DNA of 64,000 nucleotides from Clostridia bacterium (GCA_017468425.1 JAFUIO010000010.1:1-64000); one strand, 5' to 3'; positions 33,164 through 42,554 are shown, counted from the stretch's first letter. The notes: generated from the sequence alone by a model not told the origin. A program made the numbers and translations.

Positions 33164-35494
33164 TTGAAAAAACGAGTGGGAATTGCAACACTGCACACCG
33201 CCATTAACTACGGCGTGTATCTTCAGGCATATGCTATGCAGAGAAAGGTTGAAGACTTCGGTTACGATGCAGAAATTATCCATTATGTAAAACGCACGGA
33301 AACATCGTCTTCATCTTCAAAAACTTCAAAGATAAAAAGGCTTCTTCTGCACCCTGTACAGACAAAAAAGATAATCGACAACAAGGTTATGAAATCAGGG
33401 GCAGATTTTGCGAAGAGAAGTTTTTCTTTTTCAAAATTTGCGTCAAAAAATTTCCGTCTTACAAGGCTCTGCAACGATATGGCAGATGCTGAGGAAATCG
33501 GCAGAAGATATGATGCCTGTGTATGCGGAAGCGACCAGATATGGAACCCTGTCCATACAGACTGTAACCCTTATTATTTCCTGCAGTTTATTCCTCCTGA
33601 AAAAAGAATTGCCTATGCCCCCAGCGTGGCGTGTGAAGAAATACCCGAAAAATATCTTGAAAATTTCAGAAACTATATTTCGTCATTTTCTTCAATTTCC
33701 GTAAGAGAATCTTCAGGCGCTTCTCTTGTTGAAAAAATTACGGGAAGAAAATGCGAAAACACAGTAGACCCCACTTTGCTTTACGATAAAGATTTCTGGA
33801 ATAATTTTGCGCTACCGGAAAGATTGGTTGAAGAACCGTATATTTTCTGTTACTTCCTGGGCGGTACTCAGGTGCATAAAAAAGCCATAGAAAAAATCGA
33901 GAAAGAAACAGGCAAAAAGGTTGTTCTTTCTCCCTTTGATTATGAGATAAATAACCTTAAAAAAGGCGAAAAAATCTATGCGGATATTGCAGAATTTTTA
34001 AGCCTTGTGAGAGATGCAGATTTTGTGCTTACAGATTCATTCCACGGTATGGCTTTTTCAGTTAATTTCAGAAAAAGCTTTGCAGTTGTGAAAAGAGCAG
34101 ACATTGATTTAGGCAAGCACACAAGAGTAAACGATTTTCTTACAAAAATCGGCCTTGCAGACAGAATTCTCACAGAAGAAAATCTGAATGAATTCAGCTT
34201 CTCTGAAGTTGACTATAAAGAAAGCGGAAAAATTCTTGAGGAATGGATAAAATTATCTTCAGATTATTTTGAAAACGCACTTAAAAAAGTTCTCGATAAA
34301 AATGAAACGGATAAAAAGAAAAACATTTCACTTCTTCCTGCAGACAGCTGCTACGGATGCAGTGCCTGCGCAAAAATCTGCCCTGAAAATGCAATAGAAA
34401 TGAAGAAAGATTTTCTGGGATATCTGCACGCTGAAATTGACGAAAGCAAGTGTATAAATTGCGGACTCTGCCTGAAAAAATGTGAAGTTATCAAAGAGAA
34501 TGTATCGCGTTGTGATGACTTTGAAACAGACTGCTTTATTGCATGGATGAGAGATGAAGAAAAAATTGTAAAGAGTTCTTCGGGCGGTATGTTTTACGCT
34601 CTTGCGGAAAAGGCAATTGAAGAAAATTCATATGTTGCAGGTGCAGTTTATACAGATGATTTCAAAGGAGTAAAAACAATCGTAACAAATGATATTGAAG
34701 AAGTTAAAAAAATGCGCGGCTCAAAATATTTCCAGAGTGACAAAGGAAATGTTTTTGCAGAAGTGAAAAACCTTCTCGATAAAAATGAAAAAGTTTTCTT
34801 TTCAGGTTCACCTTGTGAATGTGCGGCAATAAGAACTTTCCTTGGTAAGGAATATGAAAATCTTACAACTATGAGCTATATCTGCCACGGGCCGTCTGCT
34901 CCTGAAGTTCTGAAGAAATATATTGAAGAAATTGAAGAAGAAAACTCAGGTAAAGTTACATTCTTCACAACAAGATATAAAAAGGACGGTAAGCATCTGC
35001 CCCTTTATCTCAAAGCAGATTTTGAAAACGGAAACGAAAAGCTGGAAGAATATGCACCGTCACATCTTGCAAGAATTTTCATGAGCGGATGTGCTATGAG
35101 AAATTCTTGTCTTAACTGTAAATTCAAGAGCCTTCCGCCGTTTTCGGATATTTATGTAGGCGATGCAGGAGGAAAATATTATCCTGTTGACAAATATAAT
35201 GTTTCAGGCGCATCGTGCGTTTTTGTTTCAAGCGAAAAAGGAAAAACTGCACTTGAAAATATAAAAGACAAGCTTTATGTTGTTGATGCAGATATTGATA
35301 AATTGATTCAGAGCCGAAACAATATTCTGTTTGCATCAAAAGCACCCACTTATAAAAAAGCAGAAGAATTCAGAAAGAATTTAGAAAAGCTGGGCGTGCA
35401 GAAAACTGCAGACAAAATGTTTCCGAGGCCGTCAAAGAAAAAATTGATGATAGGAAAAATAAAAGCAGTTGTAAAAAGGGTAATTATGAAATGA
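33164..35494 (+). CDS. Fusion of polysaccharide pyruvyl transferase and FrhB-type iron-sulfur domain
   Basis: 776 residues. Residues 1-375 match polysaccharide pyruvyl transferase (CVCGSDQIWNP, SVRESSGASLVEK, DSFHGMAFSV). A two-cluster ferredoxin segment follows (CYGCSACAKICP and CINCGLCLKKCEV, about 390-440), then the coenzyme F420 hydrogenase/dehydrogenase beta (FrhB) fold (SSSGGMFYALAEKAI, FSGSPCECAAI, CHGPSAP, DIYVGDAGG). Such fusions occur in clostridia and Bacteroides near surface polysaccharide genes, with redox function unproven. Here the neighbours are GH43 and a sugar symporter. TTG 33164 (or GTG 33155) starts it. The GH43 gene overlaps by ATGA. Confidence 0.85.
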   Translation: MKKRVGIATLHTAINYGVYLQAYAMQRKVEDFGYDAEIIHYVKRTETSSSSSKTSKIKRLLLHPVQTKKIIDNKVMKSGADFAKRSFSFSKFASKNFRLTRLCNDMADAEEIGRRYDACVCGSDQIWNPVHTDCNPYYFLQFIPPEKRIAYAPSVACEEIPEKYLENFRNYISSFSSISVRESSGASLVEKITGRKCENTVDPTLLYDKDFWNNFALPERLVEEPYIFCYFLGGTQVHKKAIEKIEKETGKKVVLSPFDYEINNLKKGEKIYADIAEFLSLVRDADFVLTDSFHGMAFSVNFRKSFAVVKRADIDLGKHTRVNDFLTKIGLADRILTEENLNEFSFSEVDYKESGKILEEWIKLSSDYFENALKKVLDKNETDKKKNISLLPADSCYGCSACAKICPENAIEMKKDFLGYLHAEIDESKCINCGLCLKKCEVIKENVSRCDDFETDCFIAWMRDEEKIVKSSSGGMFYALAEKAIEENSYVAGAVYTDDFKGVKTIVTNDIEEVKKMRGSKYFQSDKGNVFAEVKNLLDKNEKVFFSGSPCECAAIRTFLGKEYENLTTMSYICHGPSAPEVLKKYIEEIEEENSGKVTFFTTRYKKDGKHLPLYLKADFENGNEKLEEYAPSHLARIFMSGCAMRNSCLNCKFKSLPPFSDIYVGDAGGKYYPVDKYNVSGASCVFVSSEKGKTALENIKDKLYVVDADIDKLIQSRNNILFASKAPTYKKAEEFRKNLEKLGVQKTADKMFPRPSKKKLMIGKIKAVVKRVIMK

Positions 35495-36471
35495 GTAAAA
35501 AAACTGAAATTTTTATACAGGACCGTGCAGACCCTTTTGTGACAAAAGGCAGTGACGGATGGTACTATTTTACAGCGTCGTATCCTATGTACGGAAAAAA
35601 TGATACAGAGGGTTACGACAGAATAATTCTGCGCCGTGCAGAAACTATTGACGGACTTGCAGAAGCAGAAGAAAAAGTTATATGGGATGAAAAAAATTCA
35701 GACACATCTTTCCGCTTTATATGGGCACCTGAAATTCACGAAATAAACGGAAAATGGTATGTGTTTTTTGCTGCAAGCGGCAGTGAAAACAATGTGTGGG
35801 ATATTAATTGCCACGCAATAATGTGCGAAGGAAAAGACCCGTATAACGATGCCTGGCAGGATAAAGGTAAATTTTCTGCCTGCGAGGGAGACGATTTTCC
35901 TTTTACGGGATTTTCACTTGATATGACTTATTTTGAATGCAATTCAAAGCACTATGTTTCGTGGGCACAGAATGGCGGAAATTCAAATGTGTATCTTGCA
36001 ACTGTTGACCCTGAAAAGCCGTGGAAAACAACGTGCAGGCATATGTTGCTGACAAAGCCTGAATACGACTGGGAAAGAGTTAACATTCCCGTTAACGAAG
36101 GTCCTGCAGTTATGATACACGGCGGTAAAATTTTTCTTGCTTTTTCGGCTTCTGCAACAGGACCTGAATACTGCGTAGGTCTTATGTATGCAGATGAAAA
36201 AGCAGATTTAATGAATAAAGACAGCTGGACAAAGCTTGAAAAACCCCTTCTTATTTCCGAAGACCTTGACGGTGAATACGGACCGGGACATAATTCCTTT
36301 GTAAAAGATGAAAACGGAGACTGGATTTTTGTTTATCATTCAAGGGATGAAAAATGCTTCAGCGGTGAGTGCGGATTTTCTCACGAAGACCCGCTTTATG
36401 ACCCTTGCAGAAGTGCAAGAAAAAGAAAAGTATTGTGGGATGAAAACGGTTACCCCCTATTGAACGGATGA
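35491..36471 (+). CDS. GH43-family glycosidase
   Basis: 326 residues of the five-bladed propeller GH43. QDRADPFV at 10-17 holds the catalytic base Asp14, a central GFSLDMTYF supplies the pKa-modulating Asp, and GPGHNSFVKDENGDWIFVYHS is the conserved C-terminal block. GH43 enzymes are arabinofuranosidases or xylosidases. No signal peptide, so it works inside on imported oligosaccharides. The start overlaps the previous stop (ATGA). Confidence 0.9.
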   Translation: MSKKTEIFIQDRADPFVTKGSDGWYYFTASYPMYGKNDTEGYDRIILRRAETIDGLAEAEEKVIWDEKNSDTSFRFIWAPEIHEINGKWYVFFAASGSENNVWDINCHAIMCEGKDPYNDAWQDKGKFSACEGDDFPFTGFSLDMTYFECNSKHYVSWAQNGGNSNVYLATVDPEKPWKTTCRHMLLTKPEYDWERVNIPVNEGPAVMIHGGKIFLAFSASATGPEYCVGLMYADEKADLMNKDSWTKLEKPLLISEDLDGEYGPGHNSFVKDENGDWIFVYHSRDEKCFSGECGFSHEDPLYDPCRSARKRKVLWDENGYPLLNG

Positions 36472-36953
36472 GTGTGATGTTCAGAAATCTGACAAGAAAA
36501 AACAAAGAAATATCTGCAGCAGAATGTATAAATCTTCTTAAAAATGAAAAAAGAGGTGTTTTATCGGTACAGGGTGATAACGGATACCCTTATGGTACAC
36601 CGATGAATCATTTTTATGATGAAGAAAACGGCAGAATTTATTTTCATTGCGGTAAAACAGGCCACAGGCTCGATTCATTGAAGCGGGACAATAAAGTTTC
36701 ATTCTGTGTTCATAACAATGGTGTTTCCGTAAACGGCAGTTGGGTGCTTGAAGTAAAAAGTGTTGTTGTTTTCGGAAAAATTCAGCTTGTGGAAGATGCG
36801 GAAATAATTGAATCTGTCTGCCGCAAACTGAGTTATAAATTCACATCGGACAGCAGATATATAGAAAATGAAATTAAAAATTACGCACACGAAACTCTTG
36901 TTCTGGAACTGATACCTGAGCATATCTGCGGAAAATCAGTAACAGAATCATAA
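36468..36953 (+). CDS. Pyridoxamine 5'-phosphate oxidase-like (NimA-type) FMN protein
   Basis: 161 residues. KRGVLSVQGDNGYPYGTPMNHFYDEENGRIYFHCGKTGHRLDSL fits the FMN-binding split barrel of nitroimidazole-resistance-like proteins. It should bind FMN or haem and may act in detoxification. ATG 36468 overlaps the GH43 stop (ATGA); an internal start at 36477 (MFRNLTRKN) is equally likely because many relatives begin MFR. Third gene of the operon. Confidence 0.85.
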   Translation: MSVMFRNLTRKNKEISAAECINLLKNEKRGVLSVQGDNGYPYGTPMNHFYDEENGRIYFHCGKTGHRLDSLKRDNKVSFCVHNNGVSVNGSWVLEVKSVVVFGKIQLVEDAEIIESVCRKLSYKFTSDSRYIENEIKNYAHETLVLELIPEHICGKSVTES

Positions 36954-36968
36954 TCGGAGGTGGAAATT

Positions 36969-38615
36969 TTGGGAGAAAAAATCAAAAAGCTGGTAGGTGT
37001 TGAAGGCGATTTCAGAACTACGATTCTGCCTATGATAAACTATAGCTATGCCAATATGTATATGGGCGGTGCAGGTTACATTATCGGAATGTATTTCACC
37101 GTTTTCCTTACAGACGTTGTAAACCTTTCTCTTAACCAGGCAGGTATTGTTGTAATGCTTGCAACCATATGGGATGCAATAACCGACCCCGTTATGGGAA
37201 TAATCACCGACCGTACGCGTGCAAAAACAGGTAAACACAGACGCTATCTTCTGTGGGGTATTCCCGTAATGGCAGTGTCTTATACACTTATGTGGAACTC
37301 TTTCGGACTTAACGGTGCGGAAGATCCCACAAAAACAATGGTGTATTTTATCCTTGTTTATATGCTTTATAAAACGGCATACACAATAATCGGTGTGCCT
37401 CACACAGCGATGCTTCCCGAGCTTGCACCTGAATATAATTTAAGAACACAGTATAATTCCGTAGGCTATCTCTTTAATTCTGCAGGTATGGTACCGGCTT
37501 TCGGAATTGTTGTTGCAATTTTAGCGATTTTCGGTTCAAACGATAACCTTACATCAGAATCAAAGAAACCGTTCCTCGTAATAGGAATTGTGCTTTCAGT
37601 TTTCTTCTCTGTTGCAGTGTTTCTTACATATTCAAAAACAAGAGAAAAAAGTTCTATTGATAATAAAAACGAAAAACTCGACATACCGTATATTATCAGA
37701 GAATATGTTCTTGTTTTCAAAAACAAATCTTTCAGGCAGTATTTCTTTATGAGCCTTGCTTATCAGTTTTCAACAGGCTTCTATGCAAACTCAAAAGTTT
37801 ACTACATAAAATATCTTGCAAATCAGTACAGCACTTATGCTCTTTTCAATGCAGTTGCAGGTGTTGCGGAAGCAGGTGCTTTCCCCCTTAACTACGCCCT
37901 TACAATGAAACACGGCAAGAAAAAATGCGGAAACATTGTAACACCTTTGATGGTGGCAGGCTTGGCAATCGGTCTTATTATGCAGCCGGGTGGTTCTTTT
38001 TTATGGATAGCGCTGATGATGTTGAGTATGATTCTTTATCCCTTCGGTATGTCTGGTCTGGGTTTTGTTTCAACAAATATTTTTCCCGACCTTACAGACG
38101 TTGACGAGCTTATTACAGGCAGAAGACGTGAAGGTGTTATTTCAACCTTCAGCACACTTATAAAGAAAAGTATAAGCGGTGTTATGGCAGCACTTGTAGG
38201 CTTTACTCTCCAGGGTTTTGGTCTTGTAACGGGTGACAAAGTTTCAACTTATGAAAAAACAACAGGTTTGCTTTTCACACAGACCGACAGTGCAGTTTTA
38301 GGTGTAAGAATCTGTGTTGCGGTTATTCCCATTATTGCGGCAATAATTGCACTTGTTCTTCTTAAAAACTTCAAGATGACAAAAGACGACCACACAATGA
38401 TACGTGCAGCCGTTGCAACAAAGAAAAAATACGGCAGCGTATCTCTTACGGAAGAAGAGAAAAAACGTTGTGAATTGATTTCAGGTCAGAAGCTTGAAAA
38501 CACCTGGCTCGGTCAGAATAATACGGAAGAACATTTTCTTGATAAAAACGAAAAGGGCGAATATCTTATTCTTCTTGAATTAAAAACGGAAAAGGAGAAA
38601 CTGAACAATGATTGA
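36969..38615 (+). CDS. GPH-family sugar:cation symporter
   Basis: 548-residue membrane protein of the glycoside-pentoside-hexuronide family with about 12 helices. The N-terminal NYSYANMYMGGAGY, the loop DAITDPVMGIITDRTRAKTGKHRRY (in full form at about 65-92) and DLTDVDELITGRRREG match the family. A charged C-terminal tail (about 480-548) extends beyond the last helix, as in IIA-lacking variants. It likely imports the oligosaccharides handled by the GH43 protein. TTG 36969 follows CGGAGG; full length. Confidence 0.9.
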   Translation: MGEKIKKLVGVEGDFRTTILPMINYSYANMYMGGAGYIIGMYFTVFLTDVVNLSLNQAGIVVMLATIWDAITDPVMGIITDRTRAKTGKHRRYLLWGIPVMAVSYTLMWNSFGLNGAEDPTKTMVYFILVYMLYKTAYTIIGVPHTAMLPELAPEYNLRTQYNSVGYLFNSAGMVPAFGIVVAILAIFGSNDNLTSESKKPFLVIGIVLSVFFSVAVFLTYSKTREKSSIDNKNEKLDIPYIIREYVLVFKNKSFRQYFFMSLAYQFSTGFYANSKVYYIKYLANQYSTYALFNAVAGVAEAGAFPLNYALTMKHGKKKCGNIVTPLMVAGLAIGLIMQPGGSFLWIALMMLSMILYPFGMSGLGFVSTNIFPDLTDVDELITGRRREGVISTFSTLIKKSISGVMAALVGFTLQGFGLVTGDKVSTYEKTTGLLFTQTDSAVLGVRICVAVIPIIAAIIALVLLKNFKMTKDDHTMIRAAVATKKKYGSVSLTEEEKKRCELISGQKLENTWLGQNNTEEHFLDKNEKGEYLILLELKTEKEKLNND

Positions 38616-39093
38616 TATTACAAAAAGAGCTCCCGATAAAAAAGAAAAAACTGCAAAGAATGAATTTCTTGAAGCACTTTTCTATCTCATTCAATGGACA
38701 TGGGGACTTCCCGTTAATTTAGTCGGCGGTATAGCATTTTTAATCTGCACTAAAATCAAAAAACGCCGTTGGCAGCGTTTCGGATATTCTTACATTGTTT
38801 ATCTTCCCTGGAAAGCAGGCGGATTATCTTTAGGACTTTTTATTTTTATGAAAGATGTTCCGAAAAATAAAAAGTGGACTTATAACACACGTATTCACGA
38901 ATACGGCCACACCTGGCAGTGCTTACTTTTAGGTCCGCTTTATTATATCGTAATTGCACTTCCCTCAATGATATGGTGTAATTTATTTGCAAACTACAGA
39001 AAGAAAAATAATGTTTCTTACTATAAAGTTTATTGCGAAAGCTGGGCAAATGCCTGGGGACAGAAATTCAGCAGAATGCCTATGGATATCTGA
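38608..39093 (+). CDS. Membrane protein with a HEXXH motif
   Basis: 161 residues. Hydrophobic segments at about 24-48, 64-80 and 105-130; the HEYGH motif (97-101) fits the zinc-binding HEXXH of metalloproteases, followed by TWQCLLLGPLYY. I do not recognise the family, but a membrane-bound zinc protein is plausible. It overlaps the symporter gene by 8 bases and so is the last gene of the operon. Confidence 0.65.
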   Translation: MIDITKRAPDKKEKTAKNEFLEALFYLIQWTWGLPVNLVGGIAFLICTKIKKRRWQRFGYSYIVYLPWKAGGLSLGLFIFMKDVPKNKKWTYNTRIHEYGHTWQCLLLGPLYYIVIALPSMIWCNLFANYRKKNNVSYYKVYCESWANAWGQKFSRMPMDI

Positions 39094-39109
39094 ATACAAA
39101 GCTGAAAAC

Positions 39110-39150
39110 AAACCTGATGATTTTCCTCTTAGAAAATTATCAGGTTTTAA
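39110..39150 (+). terminator. Terminator of the pyruvyl transferase operon
   Basis: AAACCTGATGATTTTC pairs with GAAAATTATCAGGTTT with one bulge; TTAATC follows, so it is of moderate strength. Confidence 0.65.
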
Positions 39151-39212
39151 TCTTCTGTGCAGAACATAATTATTAAGAAATAAACAAAATTATTAAGAAT
39201 GTTGCACAATTG

Positions 39213-39241
39213 TTTACAATATATGAAGTTTATGGTATTAT
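39213..39241 (+). promoter_or_regulatory. Promoter of the GH3-type synthetase gene
   Basis: TTTACA (39213-39218), 17 bases, TATTAT (39236-39241). Confidence 0.7.
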
Positions 39242-39276
39242 ACAGATTACAAGTTTATGAATAGGATGTGAACGTT

Positions 39277-40995
39277 ATGGCGATTTCAGACTTTGGCGTT
39301 TTTTTAGGTGATTTATCAATATGGCATGTTAATCAGGCAACAAAAGACCCGATGAAAGAACAGCGTAAAACTCTTAATAAAATTTTAAGAAGAAATAAAA
39401 ACAGTGCTCTCGGCAAAAAACTCGGTTTAGGTGAAATTAAAACAATTGAAGAATTTCAGAAAAAAGTCCCCCTTTCAACCTATGCTGATTATGAACCTTA
39501 TGTTGAAAGCATGATTAAAAATAAAGGCACTAATCCTATGTTTTCGGGTCCTAACATCCGTTATTGTTCTTCTTCCGGAAGTGTAGGTAAGCCCAAGATT
39601 CTTCCGAAGTCAGCCAAAGACCTGTGGAATATGCAGTGTATCGGTTTTTCATGTTCTGTTGCAACAGCTTACCATCATCTCAAAAAGATGGGTATAAAAA
39701 TGCCGGCTCAGATGGGTCCCCTTGTGCTTATTCTTACAGGACATCCTCTTGAAGACGGAAAACAATGCAACGGTGCGGGACAGGTTCCTCTTACATATCT
39801 TAAACCTATTACAAGATTTTTCTGTACTTCTCCTACATCCCTTCTTTATCCCGAACATGAGGAGCTTATTGATACATCATACCTTCAGCTTCGTTTTGCT
39901 CTTGAAAACAGAAAAGTAAGTTATCTTGGTTCTCTTGTTGTTACATTGCTCACAACAATGTTTGATTACCTTGAAGAAAACTGGGAAATGCTTTGCGATG
40001 ATATTGAAAAAGGTATTATCAACCCAAATGTAAAAATCACACCCGAACTTTATAAAGAATATTCCAAAAAACTTAAACCTAATCCCAAAAGAGCAGCAGA
40101 ACTCCGCCGTGAGTTTGAAAAGGGTTTTGATACTCCTATTGCAACACGTATCTGGCCGAAACTTGCATGGGCATATGGTATGATCGGCTCAACCCTTAAA
40201 GTTTATGTGGACAAGCTCCGTAAATCTATCGGCGATATTCCCTTGCACAATATGGGTTATGCAGCAGCAGAAGGTTTCTTCTCAATGGCAACAGAACTTG
40301 ATGTTCACGATGGTGTGTTGCTTCCTTATTGTCTTTTCTTTGAGTTTATTCCCGTTAACGATGATGAAGAAGACCCTGATGAGAATGCTACTCCGTTGCT
40401 TATTTCTGACCTTGAAATCGGCAAGAAATATGAAGTTGTTGTTACTAACTTTTCCGGACTTTACAGATACAGAATGGAAGATGTTGTTACAGTTACAAGA
40501 ATGTATAACAACACACCTCAGATTGAGTTCCTTTACAGACGTAACCTGGGTATGAACCTTGCAAATGAAAAAACAACAACTGAAATGGTTGATGCAGTTG
40601 TGAGAGAATTATCTGAAGAAATGGATAATGAATTTACAGGGCACAGCCTTTACGCAGACCATTCAACAAATCCGCCCCGCTACTGTATGCTTATTGAACC
40701 TGAAAAGCCGGTAAGCGAAGAAGACAGACAGAAGTATATTAAGTTGGTTGACGATAAGTTCAGCGAATTCAATGAAAAATATTTCAAATATCGTCGTTGG
40801 GGTATGATCAACACTCCCGAAGTTCTTTTCCTTAAAGAAAAAACATATTGGGAATACAGAGAATACCTCCGTTCTCAGGGAAAAGTTCTTAATCAGATTA
40901 AACCTGTTACTATTATCAACACACCGGAGAGAGAGCAGTTCTTCTTTTCTCACGTTGAAACAGATACTGTTCTTCCTGTGGAAATAAAGAAATAA
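39277..40995 (+). CDS. GH3-superfamily acyl-acid-amido synthetase
   Basis: 572-residue adenylating enzyme of the GH3 (auxin-responsive GH3) superfamily, which joins amino acids or amines to acyl acids with ATP. SSSGSVGKPK (98-107) is the first ATP motif, YAAAEGFFS (328-336) the second, and VVTNFSGLYRYRMEDVV (about 387-403) the third; they align with plant GH3 motifs. Overall length also fits. Bacterial members are little studied. ATG 39277 is used with AGGATG upstream. It stands in its own transcript between the sugar operon and a MATE gene. Acyl and amine substrates cannot be read from sequence. Confidence 0.9.
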   Translation: MAISDFGVFLGDLSIWHVNQATKDPMKEQRKTLNKILRRNKNSALGKKLGLGEIKTIEEFQKKVPLSTYADYEPYVESMIKNKGTNPMFSGPNIRYCSSSGSVGKPKILPKSAKDLWNMQCIGFSCSVATAYHHLKKMGIKMPAQMGPLVLILTGHPLEDGKQCNGAGQVPLTYLKPITRFFCTSPTSLLYPEHEELIDTSYLQLRFALENRKVSYLGSLVVTLLTTMFDYLEENWEMLCDDIEKGIINPNVKITPELYKEYSKKLKPNPKRAAELRREFEKGFDTPIATRIWPKLAWAYGMIGSTLKVYVDKLRKSIGDIPLHNMGYAAAEGFFSMATELDVHDGVLLPYCLFFEFIPVNDDEEDPDENATPLLISDLEIGKKYEVVVTNFSGLYRYRMEDVVTVTRMYNNTPQIEFLYRRNLGMNLANEKTTTEMVDAVVRELSEEMDNEFTGHSLYADHSTNPPRYCMLIEPEKPVSEEDRQKYIKLVDDKFSEFNEKYFKYRRWGMINTPEVLFLKEKTYWEYREYLRSQGKVLNQIKPVTIINTPEREQFFFSHVETDTVLPVEIKK

Positions 40996-41085
40996 AAGGG
41001 ATTTTTATGAAACAGATACTCTTGAAATAGTACCGATGACAGTTGAAAACGAAAATACAACTGTCAGATGAAAACCTGCAACGTA

Positions 41086-41114
41086 TTGCATTTGCAATTT
41101 GTTTATGATATAAT
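41086..41114 (+). promoter_or_regulatory. Promoter of the MATE gene and its leader
   Basis: TTGCAT (41086-41091), 17 bases, TATAAT (41109-41114) with an extended TG. Confidence 0.7.
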
Positions 41115-41207
41115 CCTTCTGCTGGCTCGGAGGGCAAAGCATTCGTAAGAAATGTTGTGCCGGATAAGGCTCAGGTTGAAATACCTGTTTCTTATCCGGC
41201 ATTTTTT
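41115..41207 (+). promoter_or_regulatory. Candidate guanidine-IV (mepA-motif) riboswitch with terminator
   Basis: The leader starts CCTTCTGCTGGCTCGGAGGG. An aptamer-like stem CTGGC/GCCGG (41122-41126 with 41159-41163) shares bases with the 5' arm of a strong terminator (TGCCGGATAAG, 41158-41168, and CTTATCCGGCA, 41191-41201, plus TTTTTT). Formation of the aptamer would break the terminator. The gene is a MepA-type MATE transporter, the known target of the guanidine-IV riboswitch in Clostridia. Motif assignment is from memory of that class and not verified by search. Confidence 0.65.
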
Positions 41208-41225
41208 GTTGTCAGGAGGATTTAC

Positions 41226-42554
41226 ATGGAAATTAAACTTTCAGACCATTTTAATTACAGACGGCTTTTCAGATTTGTTTTTCCGTCAATAATTATGATG
41301 ATTTTCACTTCAATTTACGGAGTTGTAGACGGCTTTTTTGTATCAAACTTTGTCGGCAAAACAGAATTTGCTGCAGTAAATCTCATTATACCTTTCCCCA
41401 TGCTTTTAAGTGCAGTCGGTTTTATGGTCGGCACAGGCGGCAGCGCTCTTGTTTCAATGAAGCTGGGTCAGGGCAGAAAAGAAGAAGCAAACGAAATTTT
41501 TTCAATGCTGATTAAAGTTCTCTTTTTTACGGGAATTGTTTTCAGCGTTTTAGGAATTATTTTCACCAGGGAAATTGCCATTCTTTTAGGTGCAACGGAG
41601 AATCTGATTGAACCTTGCGTAACTTACGGACGTATTCTTCTTGTTGCCCTTACACCGTTTATGCTTCAGAATACTTTTCAGAGCTTTCTTGTAACGGCAG
41701 AAAAGCCGAAATTCGGTCTTGTTATAACTGTCCTTGCAGGGCTTACAAACATTGTTCTTGATTTTATAATGATAGGCATTTTGAAATGGGGAGTGGTAGG
41801 TGCTGCACTTGCAACAGGAATCAGCCAGTTTGTGGGAGCAATTATTCCCGTGGTTTATTTTCTGAAAAAAAACGACAGTGAGCTGAAATTTGTAAAATCA
41901 AAAATAGATTTCAGGGCTTTATGGAGAACATGTGCAAACGGTTCATCTGAAATGATGACAAATCTTTCACTGTCACTTGTGAATATGCTTTATAATATCC
42001 AGCTTATGAAATATGCAGGTGAAAACGGTGTTGCGGCTTACGGAGTTATAATGTACGTAAACTTTATTTTCATCTCCGTGTATATCGGCTATTCTATCGG
42101 CACAGCGCCGATAGTGGGATATAATTACGGCGCTGCAAACAAAAAAGAAATGAGAAATGTTTTAAATAAAAGCATTATTTTCAACATTGTTTCAGGTGTT
42201 CTGATGTGTGCTGCAGCAATTCTTTTGTCAGGTTTGCTTGCAAAGCTTTTTGTAGGCTATGATGAAGAACTTTTCAGTATGACAAAAAGGGGATTTTCCC
42301 TTTACAGCCTTTCTTTTATAGTAATGGGAATCAACATCTATGCTTCATCGTTTTTCACGGCACTCAACAACGGTCTTGTTTCTGCACTTATTTCATTTTT
42401 GCGCACATTGCTTTTTCAGGTTGCGGCAGTGTTTTTATTACCCCTTGCTTTCGGACTTGACGGAATATGGCTTTCAATTGTTGCAGCGGAGCTTACGGCG
42501 TTGATTGTGTCAGTTATTTTCTTCTTGACCAATAAAAACAAGTACGGATATTAA
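41226..42554 (+). CDS. MepA-type MATE efflux transporter
   Basis: 442 residues, about 12 hydrophobic helices in two halves. N-terminal half FRFVFPSIIMMIFTSIYGVVDGFFVSN is the MATE repeat and is echoed in FALDGIWLSIVAAEL-type C-terminal regions. MATE proteins export cationic compounds by cation antiport. The proposed guanidine-IV riboswitch ahead of it suggests guanidine-related cations as inducer. ATG 41226 follows AGGAGGA. An in-frame extension upstream runs through the terminator and is not coding. Confidence 0.9.
   Translation: MEIKLSDHFNYRRLFRFVFPSIIMMIFTSIYGVVDGFFVSNFVGKTEFAAVNLIIPFPMLLSAVGFMVGTGGSALVSMKLGQGRKEEANEIFSMLIKVLFFTGIVFSVLGIIFTREIAILLGATENLIEPCVTYGRILLVALTPFMLQNTFQSFLVTAEKPKFGLVITVLAGLTNIVLDFIMIGILKWGVVGAALATGISQFVGAIIPVVYFLKKNDSELKFVKSKIDFRALWRTCANGSSEMMTNLSLSLVNMLYNIQLMKYAGENGVAAYGVIMYVNFIFISVYIGYSIGTAPIVGYNYGAANKKEMRNVLNKSIIFNIVSGVLMCAAAILLSGLLAKLFVGYDEELFSMTKRGFSLYSLSFIVMGINIYASSFFTALNNGLVSALISFLRTLLFQVAAVFLLPLAFGLDGIWLSIVAAELTALIVSVIFFLTNKNKYGY

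Noticed and set aside
41130..41160. c-di-GMP-I riboswitch in the MATE leader
   Set aside because: AGGGCAAAGC looks similar but the second conserved half (CGCAAAGCC-type) is absent.
41157..41225. N-terminal extension of the MATE gene
   Set aside because: The extra codons translate the terminator stem; the AGGAGG before ATG 41226 decides the start.
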